Below, piece by piece: positions 21,521-32,638 of a DNA stretch of 64,000 bases. The notes beneath the pieces were generated by a model. That model saw only the letters and a program-made list of their open reading frames with translations, did not search any database and had not been told where the DNA came from. The position numbers and the translations under genes were made by a program. The DNA comes from Azospirillum sp. TSH64 (GTDB taxonomy: Bacteria; Pseudomonadota; Alphaproteobacteria; Azospirillales; Azospirillaceae): NCBI RefSeq assembly GCF_003116035.1, contig NZ_LGQW01000015.1, positions 206,218-270,217 of the forward strand, written 5' to 3'. The number at the start of each line of letters is the position of its first letter. The stretch's first letter is position 1.

Positions 21521-21940
21521 CTACTGCAGCGACGACTGCCGCGCGATGGGCGTGATGAGGATGCGGCTGACCACGTCCTTGCCGAACATGGCGATCACCG
21601 ATTCGTCGATGCGGCGGCGCAGGGCAGGCACGTTCGCGATGTTGCCGCGGACGATCCAGCCCTCGTCCACGCCCTTGTAGATGGCGGTCAGGATGGCGTC
21701 GTGCAGGCGCGGGATGCTGAGCTGCACCTCGCCCAGCTTCAGGGCGTTGCCGATCTCCAGGTTCACTTCGACCTGGGTGTATTTCTCGATCCGTCCGGCA
21801 TTCACCACCGGGACCATCAGCGGCTTGATCCGCACCGACGGCGGAAGGGCGCCCGGCGCCCCCTCGTTCGCAACGGCCGATGGCGCCGACGGCAGCGTCA
21901 GGAGCAGGGCAAGGCCGAAGGCACACAAAAGGCGACGCAT
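21521..21940 (-). CDS. Secreted FliL-like protein, 139 aa
   Basis: A signal peptide (LLCAFGLALLLTLPSAPSAVA) is followed by ~115 residues with the pattern MVPVVNAGRIEKYTQVEVNLE ... PRLHDAILTAIYKG ... NIPALRRRIDESVIAMFGKD. This resembles FliL-type periplasmic domains and is clearly similar to the protein at 29865-30323. No flagellar genes are nearby, so a motor role is unproven. It differs from FliL in having a cleavable signal rather than an obvious retained anchor. Confidence 0.7.
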   Translation of the reverse strand: MRRLLCAFGLALLLTLPSAPSAVANEGAPGALPPSVRIKPLMVPVVNAGRIEKYTQVEVNLEIGNALKLGEVQLSIPRLHDAILTAIYKGVDEGWIVRGNIANVPALRRRIDESVIAMFGKDVVSRILITPIARQSSLQ

Positions 21941-22066
21941 GACGGAACACCGCGAAGGACCGGACAGCGGGGATGCTATCGGTCCGACGCGGCGCTTGCA
22001 ACCAGGGTCCGGCCCTTATGCAGGGCCGGGAACGATTGGTCACGGAAGACTTGAGGGATTACGGGA

Positions 22067-22579
22067 TCAGGCGGCCTTCCTGCCGCTGGCCGCCATCGCC
22101 TTCTTGTTGACGTCGCCGATCGCCAGCTTGTTGAGCAGCGTGTCGGTGTCCTTTTCCTCCTGCAGCGTCTCGTCCAGCAGCTGGGCGACCTTGTCGAGGC
22201 CGCAGGCGGTGGCGAAGGCATGCAGCGTGCCGTAGCTGGCGATCTCGTAATGCTCCACCTTCTGGGCGGCGGCGATCAGGGCGGCGTCCTGCACCTCGGG
22301 CGCCAGGCCCATCTCCAGGATTTCCTGGGCTTCGCTGATCAGCCCCTCCATCGCGTCGCAATGCTTGCCGCGCGGACGGGTGTCGAGCTCCTCGAACACC
22401 TGCTGGAGCCGCTCGATCTGCCCATGGGTCTGTTCCAGATGGGTTTCAAACGCCTGGCGCAGTTGGTCGGAGCTGGCGGCCTTGGCCATCTTCGGCAGGG
22501 CCTTCGCGATCTGCTTCTCGGCGTGGTAAATGTCGCGAAGATCCTCGATCAGCAGATCCTGCATCGTCTTGGCGGCCAT
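22067..22579 (-). CDS. YciF/DUF892 ferritin-like protein
   Basis: A 170-residue helical protein. It starts AAKTMQDLLIEDLRDIYHAE, and later has HLEQTHGQIERLQQVFEEL and KVEHYEIASYGTLHAFA, which match the DUF892 (YciF) ferritin-like family with Glu/His metal ligands in a four-helix bundle. The family is stress-linked in enterobacteria. It ends in a Lys/Ala tail (NKKAMAASGRKAA). The start at 22579 follows an AGGA-type site; the upstream frame extension has no family match. Confidence 0.9.
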   Translation of the reverse strand: MAAKTMQDLLIEDLRDIYHAEKQIAKALPKMAKAASSDQLRQAFETHLEQTHGQIERLQQVFEELDTRPRGKHCDAMEGLISEAQEILEMGLAPEVQDAALIAAAQKVEHYEIASYGTLHAFATACGLDKVAQLLDETLQEEKDTDTLLNKLAIGDVNKKAMAASGRKAA

Positions 22580-22748
22580 TTTGGTGGTCCTTCCTCGCAG
22601 TGGGGGTTGGCGGAGCGGGGCTCCTGCGCGCCGAATGGCTGGATGGACAACAGCGATGGCTGCCGGGTGTTGCGGTCTCGAACGGGGACTGACCTTAGGG
22701 TAAGGAAGACCGGGCGATGTGGAACCGGGCCGAGGGAGGGCATTGGGC

Positions 22749-22979
22749 ATGACCGACGGTGACGTGCTGTTCGAGTTCCAGCGGGTCGGCAGCTATCTGC
22801 GGGTGACCGCCATCGATGCCAGGACCGGCGTCGAGGTGACGGTGGCCGGCCCGGCAACCGGCAGCCAGGAACTGCTGAAACGGACGGCGATCAACAAGCT
22901 GCGCTTCGTGCAGAACAAGGGCGTCGGCCCAGCCGCCCCGGCCAAGCCGGGGCCGAAGCGGGGCGGCGGACTTTACTGA
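22749..22979 (+). CDS. Small conserved protein, 76 aa
   Basis: A small soluble protein with the core VLFEFQRVGSYLRVTAIDAR, GVEVTVAGPATGSQELLKR, and INKLRFVQNKG, followed by a basic Pro/Gly tail. It resembles small alphaproteobacterial proteins of unknown function. The GC-rich codon pattern fits the host. It is divergent from the ferritin-like gene. Confidence 0.65.
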   Translation: MTDGDVLFEFQRVGSYLRVTAIDARTGVEVTVAGPATGSQELLKRTAINKLRFVQNKGVGPAAPAKPGPKRGGGLY

Positions 22980-23351
22980 CCGGGCCTGAACATCCAGAGG
23001 TTGCGCATCTGCCGTGGATTGCTCCCTTTCGCAAGGGGCGAAAAGAAAACGCGCCGCCGGACGGGGCCGGGCGGCGCGTATCGAAGTCTGGCTTTTGCTG
23101 ATGGTGAGCGCCGGCATGCCTCCGCCGGCGGCCCCGACACTTGGTCGGCCCGCCGGTCGTAGAGCGAACCGCTCGACCCCGACAGTAGACCTATGCCTGC
23201 CCGTTGACACTGGCGCAGGGGGTGTAACGCTTGTAGAACCGCGCATCTCTGAACGAATGGCGCATAAGGAAAGCCCCTTTCCCTGCGCCGTTCAGCCGGT
23301 TAAGCGGGGTGTCGGCCGGGCCGTTTTCCGTGCCGGCCTTCGGGCAGAAGA
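22980..23351. other. Intergenic region with a minus-strand terminator
   Basis: A 372-bp stretch without a convincing protein gene. A TTGACA hexamer at 23204-23209 on the plus strand might belong to a promoter for the gene at 23352. The hairpin at 23041-23078 is oriented to stop minus-strand transcription. Confidence 0.4.
23041..23078 (-). terminator. Rho-independent terminator facing left, with no gene assigned
   Basis: The inverted repeat CGCGCCGCC (23050-23058) / GGCGGCGCG (23070-23078) is followed on the minus strand by TTTTCTTTT. No minus-strand protein gene ends here, so an unannotated small RNA between ~23080 and 23340 is possible. Confidence 0.55.
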
Positions 23352-23900
23352 ATGAAACGCCAGAGGATCGAGGCCATGTTGGGTTTTAAGGCGGCGGGTT
23401 TTAGGGCGGCAGGCTTCGGGACGCTGGGCGTGACGGCTTTCCTGCGTGTGTCGCTGATGTCTGCGGCGTTGGGAACCGCTTCGGTTGCAGCCTTGCCGGT
23501 CCTGGCGATCCCGCAGGCGGCGCTGGCCGCTTCGTCCCAGCCGTCCCAGAAGCCGGGCCATGGCGCACAGGACCATGGCGGCCGTCAGTCCGCCCCCGGT
23601 GCCGCCGGTGCCGCTGCCGGGACGGCAAACGGTGGAGCGGCCCCGACCGCCCCGCAACCGACGACGCCGGCCGCGGGCTGCCTGAAGCCGGGTGTGCCGC
23701 TGTGCATGGACGACCAGGCGACCTTCCTCAGCGCCGACAAGATGTCTTCCTGTCAGGGCGAAGTGAAGGATTACGTCGACAAGTCGATGACCTATCTGAC
23801 CTGCCTGAACGAAGAAAATGTGTCGACTGGACGCGAATTGAGTCGAAATGTCGACCGTTTCAACTGCCGCCTGTCGGGCCGCAAAGGGTGTGCCAACTGA
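23352..23900 (+). CDS. Secreted hypothetical protein, Cys-containing C-terminus
   Basis: A 182-residue protein (ATG 23352, or 23376 internally). The long hydrophobic N-terminus ends AIPQAALAAS, a likely signal peptide. An Ala/Gly/Pro/Gln-rich linker follows (about residues 60-108), then a short folded-looking C-terminus with Cys in GCLKPGVPLCMDD, SSCQGE, LTCLNEEN, FNCRLS and KGCAN, suggesting disulfides in the periplasm. I do not recognise the family. Confidence 0.6.
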   Translation: MKRQRIEAMLGFKAAGFRAAGFGTLGVTAFLRVSLMSAALGTASVAALPVLAIPQAALAASSQPSQKPGHGAQDHGGRQSAPGAAGAAAGTANGGAAPTAPQPTTPAAGCLKPGVPLCMDDQATFLSADKMSSCQGEVKDYVDKSMTYLTCLNEENVSTGRELSRNVDRFNCRLSGRKGCAN

Positions 23901-24028
23901 GGCTTGCGGCCCATCGAATGCAACCGATTCGCAGCTTCAACCAATCGGATGGCAGGGCCATCGACCGGACACGCACACGGGCCGAATCCTGGGTGGATCG
24001 GCCCGCGTTGCATACGGACTTTACGCGA

Positions 24029-24472
24029 TCAACCGGCCTTGCGGCGGGTCTGACGGCCGGAACTGCGGCCCAGGCCGATGCGCTTGGCGAATTCCGAACG
24101 CTGAGCCGCATAGTTCGGCGCGACCATCGGATAGTCGGGCGGAAGTCCCCAGCGTGCGCGATATTCGTCCGGCGACATGTTGTAGGTCGAGCGAAGGTGC
24201 CGCTTCAGCATCTTCAACTTCTTCCCGTCTTCCAGGCAGACGATGTATTCGGGCGTCACTGACTTACGAATCGGAACGGCCGGCTTCAGCGGCTCCGCCG
24301 CGACCTCTCGGGGCTGACCATTCAGACCGGTCAGCGACGAGTAGACCGTATTGATCACGTCGGGGATTTGCTGAGCAGGCAACACGTTCTTGCTGACATA
24401 CGCCGATACGATGTCGGCGGTCATCCGCAGCAGCGCATTGTCCGGTACATCGGCGCGAAGCTGGTCGCTCAT
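24029..24472 (-). CDS. mucR: MucR/Ros family transcriptional regulator
   Basis: A 147-residue zinc-finger-type DNA-binding protein of the alphaproteobacterial Ros/MucR family, a global regulator of exopolysaccharide, motility and symbiosis genes in relatives. The signature is intact: VTPEYIVCLEDGKKLKMLKR, HLRSTYNMSPDEYRARWGLP, YPMVAPNYAAQRSEFAK, and a basic tail. In this branch the first Cys is followed by LEDG rather than a second close Cys, as in MucR proteins. The start at 24472 is chosen because the upstream extension lies in AT-rich control DNA. Confidence 0.93.
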   Translation of the reverse strand: MSDQLRADVPDNALLRMTADIVSAYVSKNVLPAQQIPDVINTVYSSLTGLNGQPREVAAEPLKPAVPIRKSVTPEYIVCLEDGKKLKMLKRHLRSTYNMSPDEYRARWGLPPDYPMVAPNYAAQRSEFAKRIGLGRSSGRQTRRKAG

Positions 24473-25057
24473 TGCACTGTGTCCTGGTTTTTCATTTGTC
24501 CGTAGGAACCAAGTTGCATACCGTGATTTGGGTGTCAATATAATTTCGGCAAGCATCAAATTAGTTGCTCTTGTCGGCCAGAACAAAGGAACGCCGCTTA
24601 AATCAGCCTTCGCTGAAAATCGTTGCACGGTTGTGGCTGTGCCGCGGCTTTAAGGCGCGTCTAGTAGGCGCCGGCTTGCGATTTTCCCCCGACTCCGTTG
24701 CAGCAATTGGCGGATTTCCCCCGCATATAACGAATCGGCTATCTCCCTTGTTTTGCCCCTTCGGCAACGAAGAGGTGAAAACAGAGGCCAAACTTTCGCG
24801 GTGATGGGCGTCGGTGCCGCTCCGGCTGTGTGCCGGCCGATCGTGCGCCGTAAATCGACCGCCAAATCGACCGCTGCCCGGCGGTGCTGGGTTTAGCTAT
24901 GCATCCATGTCATGGTGTGGCTGTGGCGGTTGGCACCGACATCTGGTAGGGTGCCGGCGTCTTTCGCCCGATTGCAGGCCGCTTCGCCGGCCCGGTTGCC
25001 GCCCGTGCATCCGTACTGCCCGTATCCGTTACCGACCGCACCGGAGTTTCCGCCGTC
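24473..25057. promoter_or_regulatory. Divergent control region between mucR and rpiB
   Basis: A 585-bp stretch with no supported gene. The 300 bp next to mucR are clearly AT-rich compared with the surroundings, as expected for a MucR-autoregulated promoter (inference). Two copies of GATTT(T)CCCCCG lie at 24680-24691 and 24712-24723. Bases ~24840-25057 are GC-rich and featureless. Confidence 0.4.
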
Positions 25058-25495
25058 ATGACCGTCCGCACCGTGGCACTCGCTTCCGATCACGCCGGCT
25101 ATGAGCTGAAGGCTCAGATCGCACGGCAGCTTGAGGGCGCCGGTTACACCGTCCTCGATCTCGGTACCGACGGTCCGGCCTCGGTCGATTACCCGGACTT
25201 CGCCGCGGCGCTGGCCGCCGCCGTCACCGACGGCCGGGCGCAGCGCGGCGTGCTGGTCTGCGGCAGCGGCATCGGCATCAGCATCGCCGCCAACCGCCAT
25301 CCCGGCATCCGCGCCGCCCTGGTGCACGACGTGACCACCGCGCGCCTGTCGCGCGAGCACAACGACGCCAACGTGATCGCGCTGGGCGCCCGCATCGTCG
25401 GGCCGGAGATCGCCAAGGATTGCGTCGAAATCTTCCTGAAGACCGACTTTGAAGGCGGCGAGCGTCACAGCCGCCGCATCGCCAAGATGGGCTGA
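25058..25495 (+). CDS. rpiB: Ribose 5-phosphate isomerase B
   Basis: A 145-residue RpiB/LacA-type isomerase interconverting ribose 5-phosphate and ribulose 5-phosphate in the pentose phosphate pathway. Motifs are ALASDHAGYELK, DYPDFAAALAAAV, GVLVCGSGIGISIAANRHPG (catalytic Cys), RAALVHDVTTARLSREHNDANV and LGARIVG. Full length. It lies 149 bp before glyA; the rpiB-glyA-nrdR order is common in alphaproteobacteria. Confidence 0.95.
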   Translation: MTVRTVALASDHAGYELKAQIARQLEGAGYTVLDLGTDGPASVDYPDFAAALAAAVTDGRAQRGVLVCGSGIGISIAANRHPGIRAALVHDVTTARLSREHNDANVIALGARIVGPEIAKDCVEIFLKTDFEGGERHSRRIAKMG

Positions 25496-25644
25496 GCGCG
25501 TCCCCGCGCCGCTTTTCCTGGCCCAATCATTTGGCCGTGAAGGCCCGCAACCGGGACGCGACAGAGCCCGGAAAGACCTGACGACGGCAGGTTGGCCGCG
25601 CGCCTGTCCTGCCTGATGCCACTTCGATTGAGGAACCTCCCGCC

Positions 25645-26946
25645 ATGACCAGCAGCAACACCGCAGAGATCGGCCGCTTCTTCGCCGCCTCGCTTGCCGA
25701 GACCGATCCCGAACTGGCCCGCGCGGTGCGCGACGAGCTGGTCCGCCAGCAGGAGCAGATCGAGCTGATCGCCTCCGAGAACATCGTCTCCCAGGCGGTG
25801 CTGGAAGCGCAGGGCTCGGTCCTGACCAACAAGTATGCCGAGGGCTATCCGGGCAAGCGTTACTACGGCGGCTGCGAATTTGTCGACGTGGCGGAGAACC
25901 TCGCCATCGAGCGCGCCTGCAAGCTGTTCGGCTGCGATTTCGCCAACGTGCAGCCGAACTCCGGCTCCCAGGCCAACCAGGCGGTGCTGCTGGCCCTGCT
26001 GCAGCCGGGCGACTGCGTGCTGGGCATGTCGCTGGCCGCCGGCGGCCACCTGACCCACGGTGCCGCCCCCAACATGTCGGGCAAGTGGTTCAAGGCCGTG
26101 CAGTACGGCGTGCGCAAGGACGACCACCTGATCGACTTCGATCAGGTCGAGGCTCTGGCCCGCGAGCACAAGCCGAAGCTGATCATCGCCGGCGGCTCCG
26201 CCTATCCGCGCGTGCTGGATTATGAGCGCTTCCGCGCCATCGCGGACGAGGTCGGCGCGATCTTCATGGTCGACATCGCCCACTATGCCGGCCTGATCGC
26301 CGGCGGCGTCTATCCGAACCCGTTCCCCTATGCCGACGTGGTCACCACCACCACCCACAAGACGCTGCGCGGCCCGCGCGGCGGCATGGTGCTGACCAAC
26401 AAGGAAGACATCGCCAAGAAGATCAACTCGGCCGTCTTCCCCGGCCTCCAGGGCGGCCCGCTGATGCATGTCATCGCCGCCAAGGCGGTTGCCTTCGCCG
26501 AGGCGCTGCGTCCGGAGTTCAAGACCTATGCCCAGGCGGTGGTCGACAACGCCCAGGTGCTGGCCAAGACGCTGATCGCCGGCGGGCTGGACATCGTGTC
26601 GGGCGGCACCGACAGCCACATCGTGCTGGTCGACCTGCGTCCGAAGAACCTGACCGGCAAGGCGGCGGAAGCCAGCCTCGAGCATGCCGGCATGACCTGC
26701 AACAAGAACGGCGTGCCGTTCGACCCGCAGAAGCCGATGATCACCTCCGGCGTCCGCCTGGGCAGCCCGGCGGCGACAACCCGCGGCTTCGGCACCGCCG
26801 AGTTCAAACAGGTCGGCGAGATGATCGTCGAGACGCTGGACGGGCTGGCCGCCAGCAACTCCGGCGACAACACGGCGGTCGAGGCGGCAATGCGCGAGCG
26901 TGTCCGCGGCCTGTGCCGTCAGTTCCCGATCTACCCGACGCTGTAA
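25645..26946 (+). CDS. glyA: Serine hydroxymethyltransferase
   Basis: A 433-residue PLP enzyme converting serine and tetrahydrofolate to glycine and 5,10-methylene-THF. Motifs are [53 protein letters not shown], and the PLP-lysine segment [15 protein letters not shown]. Length is typical. The ATG is preceded by gaggaacc. nrdR follows after 32 bp. Confidence 0.97.
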   Translation: MTSSNTAEIGRFFAASLAETDPELARAVRDELVRQQEQIELIASENIVSQAVLEAQGSVLTNKYAEGYPGKRYYGGCEFVDVAENLAIERACKLFGCDFANVQPNSGSQANQAVLLALLQPGDCVLGMSLAAGGHLTHGAAPNMSGKWFKAVQYGVRKDDHLIDFDQVEALAREHKPKLIIAGGSAYPRVLDYERFRAIADEVGAIFMVDIAHYAGLIAGGVYPNPFPYADVVTTTTHKTLRGPRGGMVLTNKEDIAKKINSAVFPGLQGGPLMHVIAAKAVAFAEALRPEFKTYAQAVVDNAQVLAKTLIAGGLDIVSGGTDSHIVLVDLRPKNLTGKAAEASLEHAGMTCNKNGVPFDPQKPMITSGVRLGSPAATTRGFGTAEFKQVGEMIVETLDGLAASNSGDNTAVEAAMRERVRGLCRQFPIYPTL

Positions 26947-26978
26947 TCGCCCACGCCGTAAAGGGGGGAAACCACCAG

Positions 26979-27446
26979 ATGCGCTGCCCGTTCTGCGGAA
27001 ACGAGGACACCCAGGTCAAGGACTCGCGCCCGACCGAAGACAACTCGGCAATCCGCCGGCGGCGCTTCTGTCCCAGTTGCAGCGCCCGCTTCACCACCTT
27101 CGAACGCGTCCAACTGCGCGAGCTGACGGTGGTGAAGAGCAACGGCCAGCGCGAAGCCTTCGACCGCGAGAAGCTGTTGCGGTCGATGAGGATCGCGCTG
27201 CGCAAGCGCCCGATCGACGGCGACCGCATCGACCGGGTGGTGAACAGCATGGTCCGCCAGCTGGAATCCTCCGGCGAGAGCGAAATCCCGTCGAAGCAGA
27301 TCGGCGAGAAGATCATGGAAGCGCTGCAGACGATGGATCAGGTGGCGTATATCCGCTACGCCTCCGTCTACAAGGATTTCCGCGAGGCTTCCGACTTCAA
27401 CGAGTTCGTGGAAACTCTGGCGCCGGAAGCCTCGCCGGGACTGTAA
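26979..27446 (+). CDS. nrdR: Transcriptional repressor NrdR
   Basis: A 155-residue repressor of ribonucleotide reductase genes. It has an N-terminal zinc ribbon ([15 protein letters not shown] ... [13 protein letters not shown]) and an ATP-cone domain ([20 protein letters not shown]...), ending with the usual [19 protein letters not shown]. The start at 26979 gives the standard MRCPFC N-terminus with ggggggaaa upstream. It is co-transcribed with glyA. Confidence 0.96.
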   Translation: MRCPFCGNEDTQVKDSRPTEDNSAIRRRRFCPSCSARFTTFERVQLRELTVVKSNGQREAFDREKLLRSMRIALRKRPIDGDRIDRVVNSMVRQLESSGESEIPSKQIGEKIMEALQTMDQVAYIRYASVYKDFREASDFNEFVETLAPEASPGL

Positions 27447-27452
27447 ATGCGT

Positions 27453-27487
27453 CGGTGCGGGGCAGGCGGTTGTCCTGCCCCGCACCG
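27453..27487. terminator. Intergenic hairpin between convergent nrdR and hppA
   Basis: A perfect 14-bp stem (CGGTGCGGGGCAGG / CCTGCCCCGCACCG) with a 7-nt loop lies between the converging stops. It has no T run, but it could end both transcripts. Confidence 0.55.
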
Positions 27488-27516
27488 GTCGCTCACCCGA
27501 GCCCTCAGCCGAGCCC

Positions 27517-29619
<2,103 letters not shown>

Positions 29620-29864
29620 CGCATCCCCCGATTGATTTTAAGGTCGCGCCCCGGAAACGCTGGTCCCACCACGGTGATCAAGTGGGGGAGAAGTCGGGCG
29701 CAAGTATTATCGGGAAAAGCATGCGCCCGGTGCGGCCGCTTTGCAACCGCCGCACGGGGCGGCGCAACGCGGCGAAATGGCCGGGGGTGCCCCTGGCCTT
29801 TGTGGGTAGTGTCGGGATAATGCACCGCAAAATGGGTGCGAATTGCGGGTGCCCTGGGAGGCGG

Positions 29865-30323
29865 TCAGAGATTGCGCTGCGTAACCGCCTGGACCAGCAC
29901 GTCATAGACCGCATCCTTGCCGACGACTTTGCCGGCGGCCTCCGCCAACTTGGTCTTTACGGCAGGAATATTGACCAAAGCCCCGTTCAGGATCGACTTG
30001 TCCGCAATGCCGCCATAGAGCGCGGTCAGGAAGGCGTCGGTCAGGCGCGGCTGGTTGGCCTGGACCATCGGCTGCTTTTCCAGAAGCACTTCCACCGCGA
30101 CCACGACGGTCACGAACTGTTCGACTCGGGTCGGGCCGATCATCGGCACCACCAGCGGGGGCAGGCGGACGAAGGCGGTCGGCGGCTTGGGCGGCGGCTC
30201 CACCTTCTTCGGCGGTGCGTCGGGATGTTCGGTGAAGTATTTCTGATAGACGAACCAGCCACCGAAGCTGGCGCCGCCCAGCAAGACGATGCCGAGAACG
30301 AGGACGATCAGAGCCTTGACCAC
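29865..30323 (-). CDS. FliL-like membrane-anchored protein, 152 aa
   Basis: One N-terminal membrane helix (ALIVLVLGIVLLGGASFGGW), then a Pro-rich linker (PPKKVEPPPKPP) and a periplasmic domain with LPPLVVPMIGPTRVEQFVTV, PRLTDAFLTALYGGIAD, and VNIPAVKTKLAEAAGKVVGKD. This layout matches FliL (flagellar basal-body protein), but no flagellar gene is nearby. It is related to the secreted protein at 21521-21940. It lies 92 bp downstream of thiL on the same strand. Confidence 0.75.
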   Translation of the reverse strand: MVKALIVLVLGIVLLGGASFGGWFVYQKYFTEHPDAPPKKVEPPPKPPTAFVRLPPLVVPMIGPTRVEQFVTVVVAVEVLLEKQPMVQANQPRLTDAFLTALYGGIADKSILNGALVNIPAVKTKLAEAAGKVVGKDAVYDVLVQAVTQRNL

Positions 30324-30414
30324 GGCAACACACCTCAGACAGACGGCGAAGCGCCGAACCCTGCGCCGCGGATGCTTTCGATTGTCTTAAACGCGGGGCG
30401 GGGGAGGTGGACGG

Positions 30415-31446
30415 TCAGAAATGGTCCCAGCCGCGCCGGGCCAGCGGCAGGGGCACACCGGCACCGTCCAGCACCGCGACCTCGCCGGGCGTACCGGGAC
30501 AGAGTTCGCCGATCTCGGTGATCGCAACCCCGCATTCCGCGGCCAGGGCCGCCAGGGCGTCGCGGGCCGACGGCTGGGCGGTGAACAGAAGCTCGTAATC
30601 GTCGCCGCCGGTGATGGCCAGCGCCAGTCTCACCGGATCGCCGTCGATGGCGCCGCGGGCAGCCTCCGACAGCGGCACCGCATCGGCGCGGAGCAGGGCG
30701 GCGCAGCCGGACTCCTCGCAGAGATGGCCGAGGTCGGCGACCAGCCCGTCCGACACGTCCATCGCACCGCTGGCCAGACCGATCAGGCACGGCCCGACGC
30801 CCATGCGCGGGTCGGGCCGGCGCATCCGGCGCAGCAGATGGGCGCGCGTGTCCTGGTCCGGAATGTCGAGACGGCCATAGGCGACTTCGAGCCCGAGCGC
30901 GGCATCGCCGATGCTGCCGGTGACGAAGACGCGGTCGCCCGGTTGCCCGCCCCAGCGCGGCAGGGCACAACCGGTGGGGACCAGCCCGAAGGCGGTGACC
31001 GACAGGGTGATTGGGCCGCTGGTCGAGACCGAATCGCCACCGGCCAGCGCAATGCCGAACTGCCGCTGCTCCTCGCCCAGCCCGGCGGCGAAGCCCTCCA
31101 GCCAGGATTCGTCGAGGCCGCGGGGCAGGGCGGTCACCAGCGTGTAGGCCAGCGGCTCCGCCCCCATGGCGGCGAGGTCGGACAGGTTGCTGCGCATCAG
31201 CTTGGCGGCGATGTCCGCCGGCGCATCGTCGGGGAAGAAATGCACCCCGGCGACCATGGCGTCGGTGGTGACGACCAGTTCCCGCCCGTCCGGCACGCCG
31301 AACACGGCGGCATCGTCCCGCAGGCCGCGGGCGCCGGGAAAACCGGCGGCCAGCGGCTTGAAGAAGCGGGTGATCCGGCCGAACTCGCCGAGAGGGCGAT
31401 TCCCCCTCTCCCCCCCGGGGAGAGGGTCGGGGTGAGGGGGATGCAC
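30415..31446 (-). CDS. thiL: Thiamine-monophosphate kinase ThiL
   Basis: About 343 residues; phosphorylates TMP to the cofactor TPP. Motifs are LGEFGRITRFFKPLA, LRDDAAVF, VVTTDAMVAGVHFF, LSDLAAMGAEPLAY, GGDSVSTSGP, and MDVSDGLVADLGHL. The start is odd. Homologues begin just before GEF, but here there is no ATG/GTG/TTG in frame nearby; the nearest is GTG 31446 (others at 31470 and 31488), all lying inside or beyond an inverted repeat whose arm encodes HPDPLPGGERGN. The repeat has therefore replaced the native start. It is the last gene of the rib-nusB cluster. Confidence 0.9.
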   Translation of the reverse strand: MHPPHPDPLPGGERGNRPLGEFGRITRFFKPLAAGFPGARGLRDDAAVFGVPDGRELVVTTDAMVAGVHFFPDDAPADIAAKLMRSNLSDLAAMGAEPLAYTLVTALPRGLDESWLEGFAAGLGEEQRQFGIALAGGDSVSTSGPITLSVTAFGLVPTGCALPRWGGQPGDRVFVTGSIGDAALGLEVAYGRLDIPDQDTRAHLLRRMRRPDPRMGVGPCLIGLASGAMDVSDGLVADLGHLCEESGCAALLRADAVPLSEAARGAIDGDPVRLALAITGGDDYELLFTAQPSARDALAALAAECGVAITEIGELCPGTPGEVAVLDGAGVPLPLARRGWDHF

Positions 31447-31519
31447 GGGGTTGATTCTCGTGAAAGGCACGCGGTGCGACCCCCTCACCCTAACCCTCTC
31501 CCCGGGGGGAGAGGGAATT
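31399..31519. repeat. REP-like inverted repeat between nusB and thiL
   Basis: Two ~40-bp arms (31399-31440 and 31480-31519) are near-perfect inverted copies around a 39-bp spacer. Each arm is itself palindromic around CCCTCTCC-ccc-GGGGAGAGGG and contains the TGAGGGGG/CCCCCTCA end. Read through, the arms give the HPDPLPGGERG and TLTLSPGGEG peptides typical of dispersed repeats in many proteobacteria. One arm lies within the thiL reading frame. Confidence 0.85.
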
Positions 31520-31529
31520 TCTTCGGGTA

Positions 31530-32120
31530 TTACTCCTCAACCGCACTGCGGCCGGGGTCGGGCTTGGCGAGGTCGTCGGCGCGCAGTGCGCGGGCGACAT
31601 GGTCGAGCACGCCGTTCACCATCGCCGGCTCGCGGCCGGAGAAGAAGGCGCGGGCGACGTCGACATACTCGCTGATGAGGATGCGCGGGTGGGTGTCCAT
31701 ATGCACCGCGATCTCGTAGGCACCGGCGCGCAGGATGGCGCGCAGCAGCAGCTCCAGCCGGTCGAGCGGGAAGCGCGGGTCGAGGGCGGCGCCCAGCACC
31801 CCGTCGACCTCGGCGCGGCGGTGGATCGCACCGCGGACGATGTCGGCGAACAGCTGCGGATCGCCGGAGACGAACTTGTCGCCGTCGATCTCCTCGCCCA
31901 GCCGGTGGGCGACGAACTCGCCGACGACATTCTCGACCGGGGCCTGGGCCAGATCGATCTGGTACAGCGCCTGGGCCGCGGCCAGACGGGCGGCCTTGCG
32001 GCGCGCCTTGGCGGAGCCGCCGCCGGTCTTGTTCTTGCGGGACTTCGATTTGCCCTTGGAGTCGCCGCCCTTGGGGGCGTGATCGGGTGTCACGGGGCTG
32101 CCCGCGTCGTCGTTGCTCAT
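31530..32120 (-). CDS. nusB: Transcription antitermination factor NusB
   Basis: A 196-residue all-helical RNA-binding factor that acts with NusE/S10 at boxA in rRNA antitermination. The core motifs are ARLAAAQALYQIDL, LELLLRAILRAGAYEI, and ILISEYVDVARAFFSGREPAMVNGVLD-type segments. An extra basic/Ser-rich N-terminal tail of ~40 residues precedes the fold. It lies 35 bp after ribH, the standard alphaproteobacterial arrangement. Confidence 0.95.
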   Translation of the reverse strand: MSNDDAGSPVTPDHAPKGGDSKGKSKSRKNKTGGGSAKARRKAARLAAAQALYQIDLAQAPVENVVGEFVAHRLGEEIDGDKFVSGDPQLFADIVRGAIHRRAEVDGVLGAALDPRFPLDRLELLLRAILRAGAYEIAVHMDTHPRILISEYVDVARAFFSGREPAMVNGVLDHVARALRADDLAKPDPGRSAVEE

Positions 32121-32155
32121 GATCTGCAGTCGCTAAAAGAGAGGAGATGTCGGGG

Positions 32156-32620
32156 TCAGCGCGGATAGAGGCGGAATTTGCGCTTCAGGTCAATCATGTC
32201 AAGACAGGCACGCGCGGCACGCCCGCCGGTATTGACCGATCCGACATTGGCGCGGGCCCAGGCCTGCTCGCGGTTTTCCACCGTCAGGATGCCGTTTCCG
32301 ACCGCCAGACTGTAGCGCAGGGCCAGATCCTGCAGGCCGCGGGCGCTTTCGGCACAGATCGTGTCGTACCGCGTCGTCTCGCCCCGGATCACGCAGCCCA
32401 GCGCGACATAGCCGTCGAACCGCTTGCGGGCAGTGAAGAAATCCATGGAGCGGATGGCGTACATGATCGCCGCCGGAAGCTCCAGACAGCCGGGCACGCC
32501 ATAGCGGATGTGCGTGGCGCCGGCGCGGTCGAGTTCCGCGACGGCGCCACGCGCCAGCTCATCGGCGATGTCCTCGTGGACGCGGGCGTCCACGACCATG
32601 ATGTGGGGCGTATCGGTCAT
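32156..32620 (-). CDS. ribH: 6,7-dimethyl-8-ribityllumazine synthase
   Basis: A 154-residue enzyme that joins the RibB product (DHBP) to the pyrimidine intermediate. Motifs are VPGCLELPAAI (substrate loop), VALGCVIRGETTRYD, and GILTVENREQAWAR. Length is typical. It lies 18 bp downstream of ribBA in the riboflavin cluster. Confidence 0.96.
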   Translation of the reverse strand: MTDTPHIMVVDARVHEDIADELARGAVAELDRAGATHIRYGVPGCLELPAAIMYAIRSMDFFTARKRFDGYVALGCVIRGETTRYDTICAESARGLQDLALRYSLAVGNGILTVENREQAWARANVGSVNTGGRAARACLDMIDLKRKFRLYPR

Positions 32621-32638
32621 CCGGCGGCGTTCTGGTCC

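Noticed and set aside
23080..23340. tmRNA, SRP RNA or RNase P RNA upstream of the orphan terminator
   Set aside because: None of the conserved core sequences of these RNAs was recognised on either strand.
23014..23355. Plus-strand frame of 113 codons
   Set aside because: It crosses the GC hairpin, has no ribosome site and no protein-like pattern.
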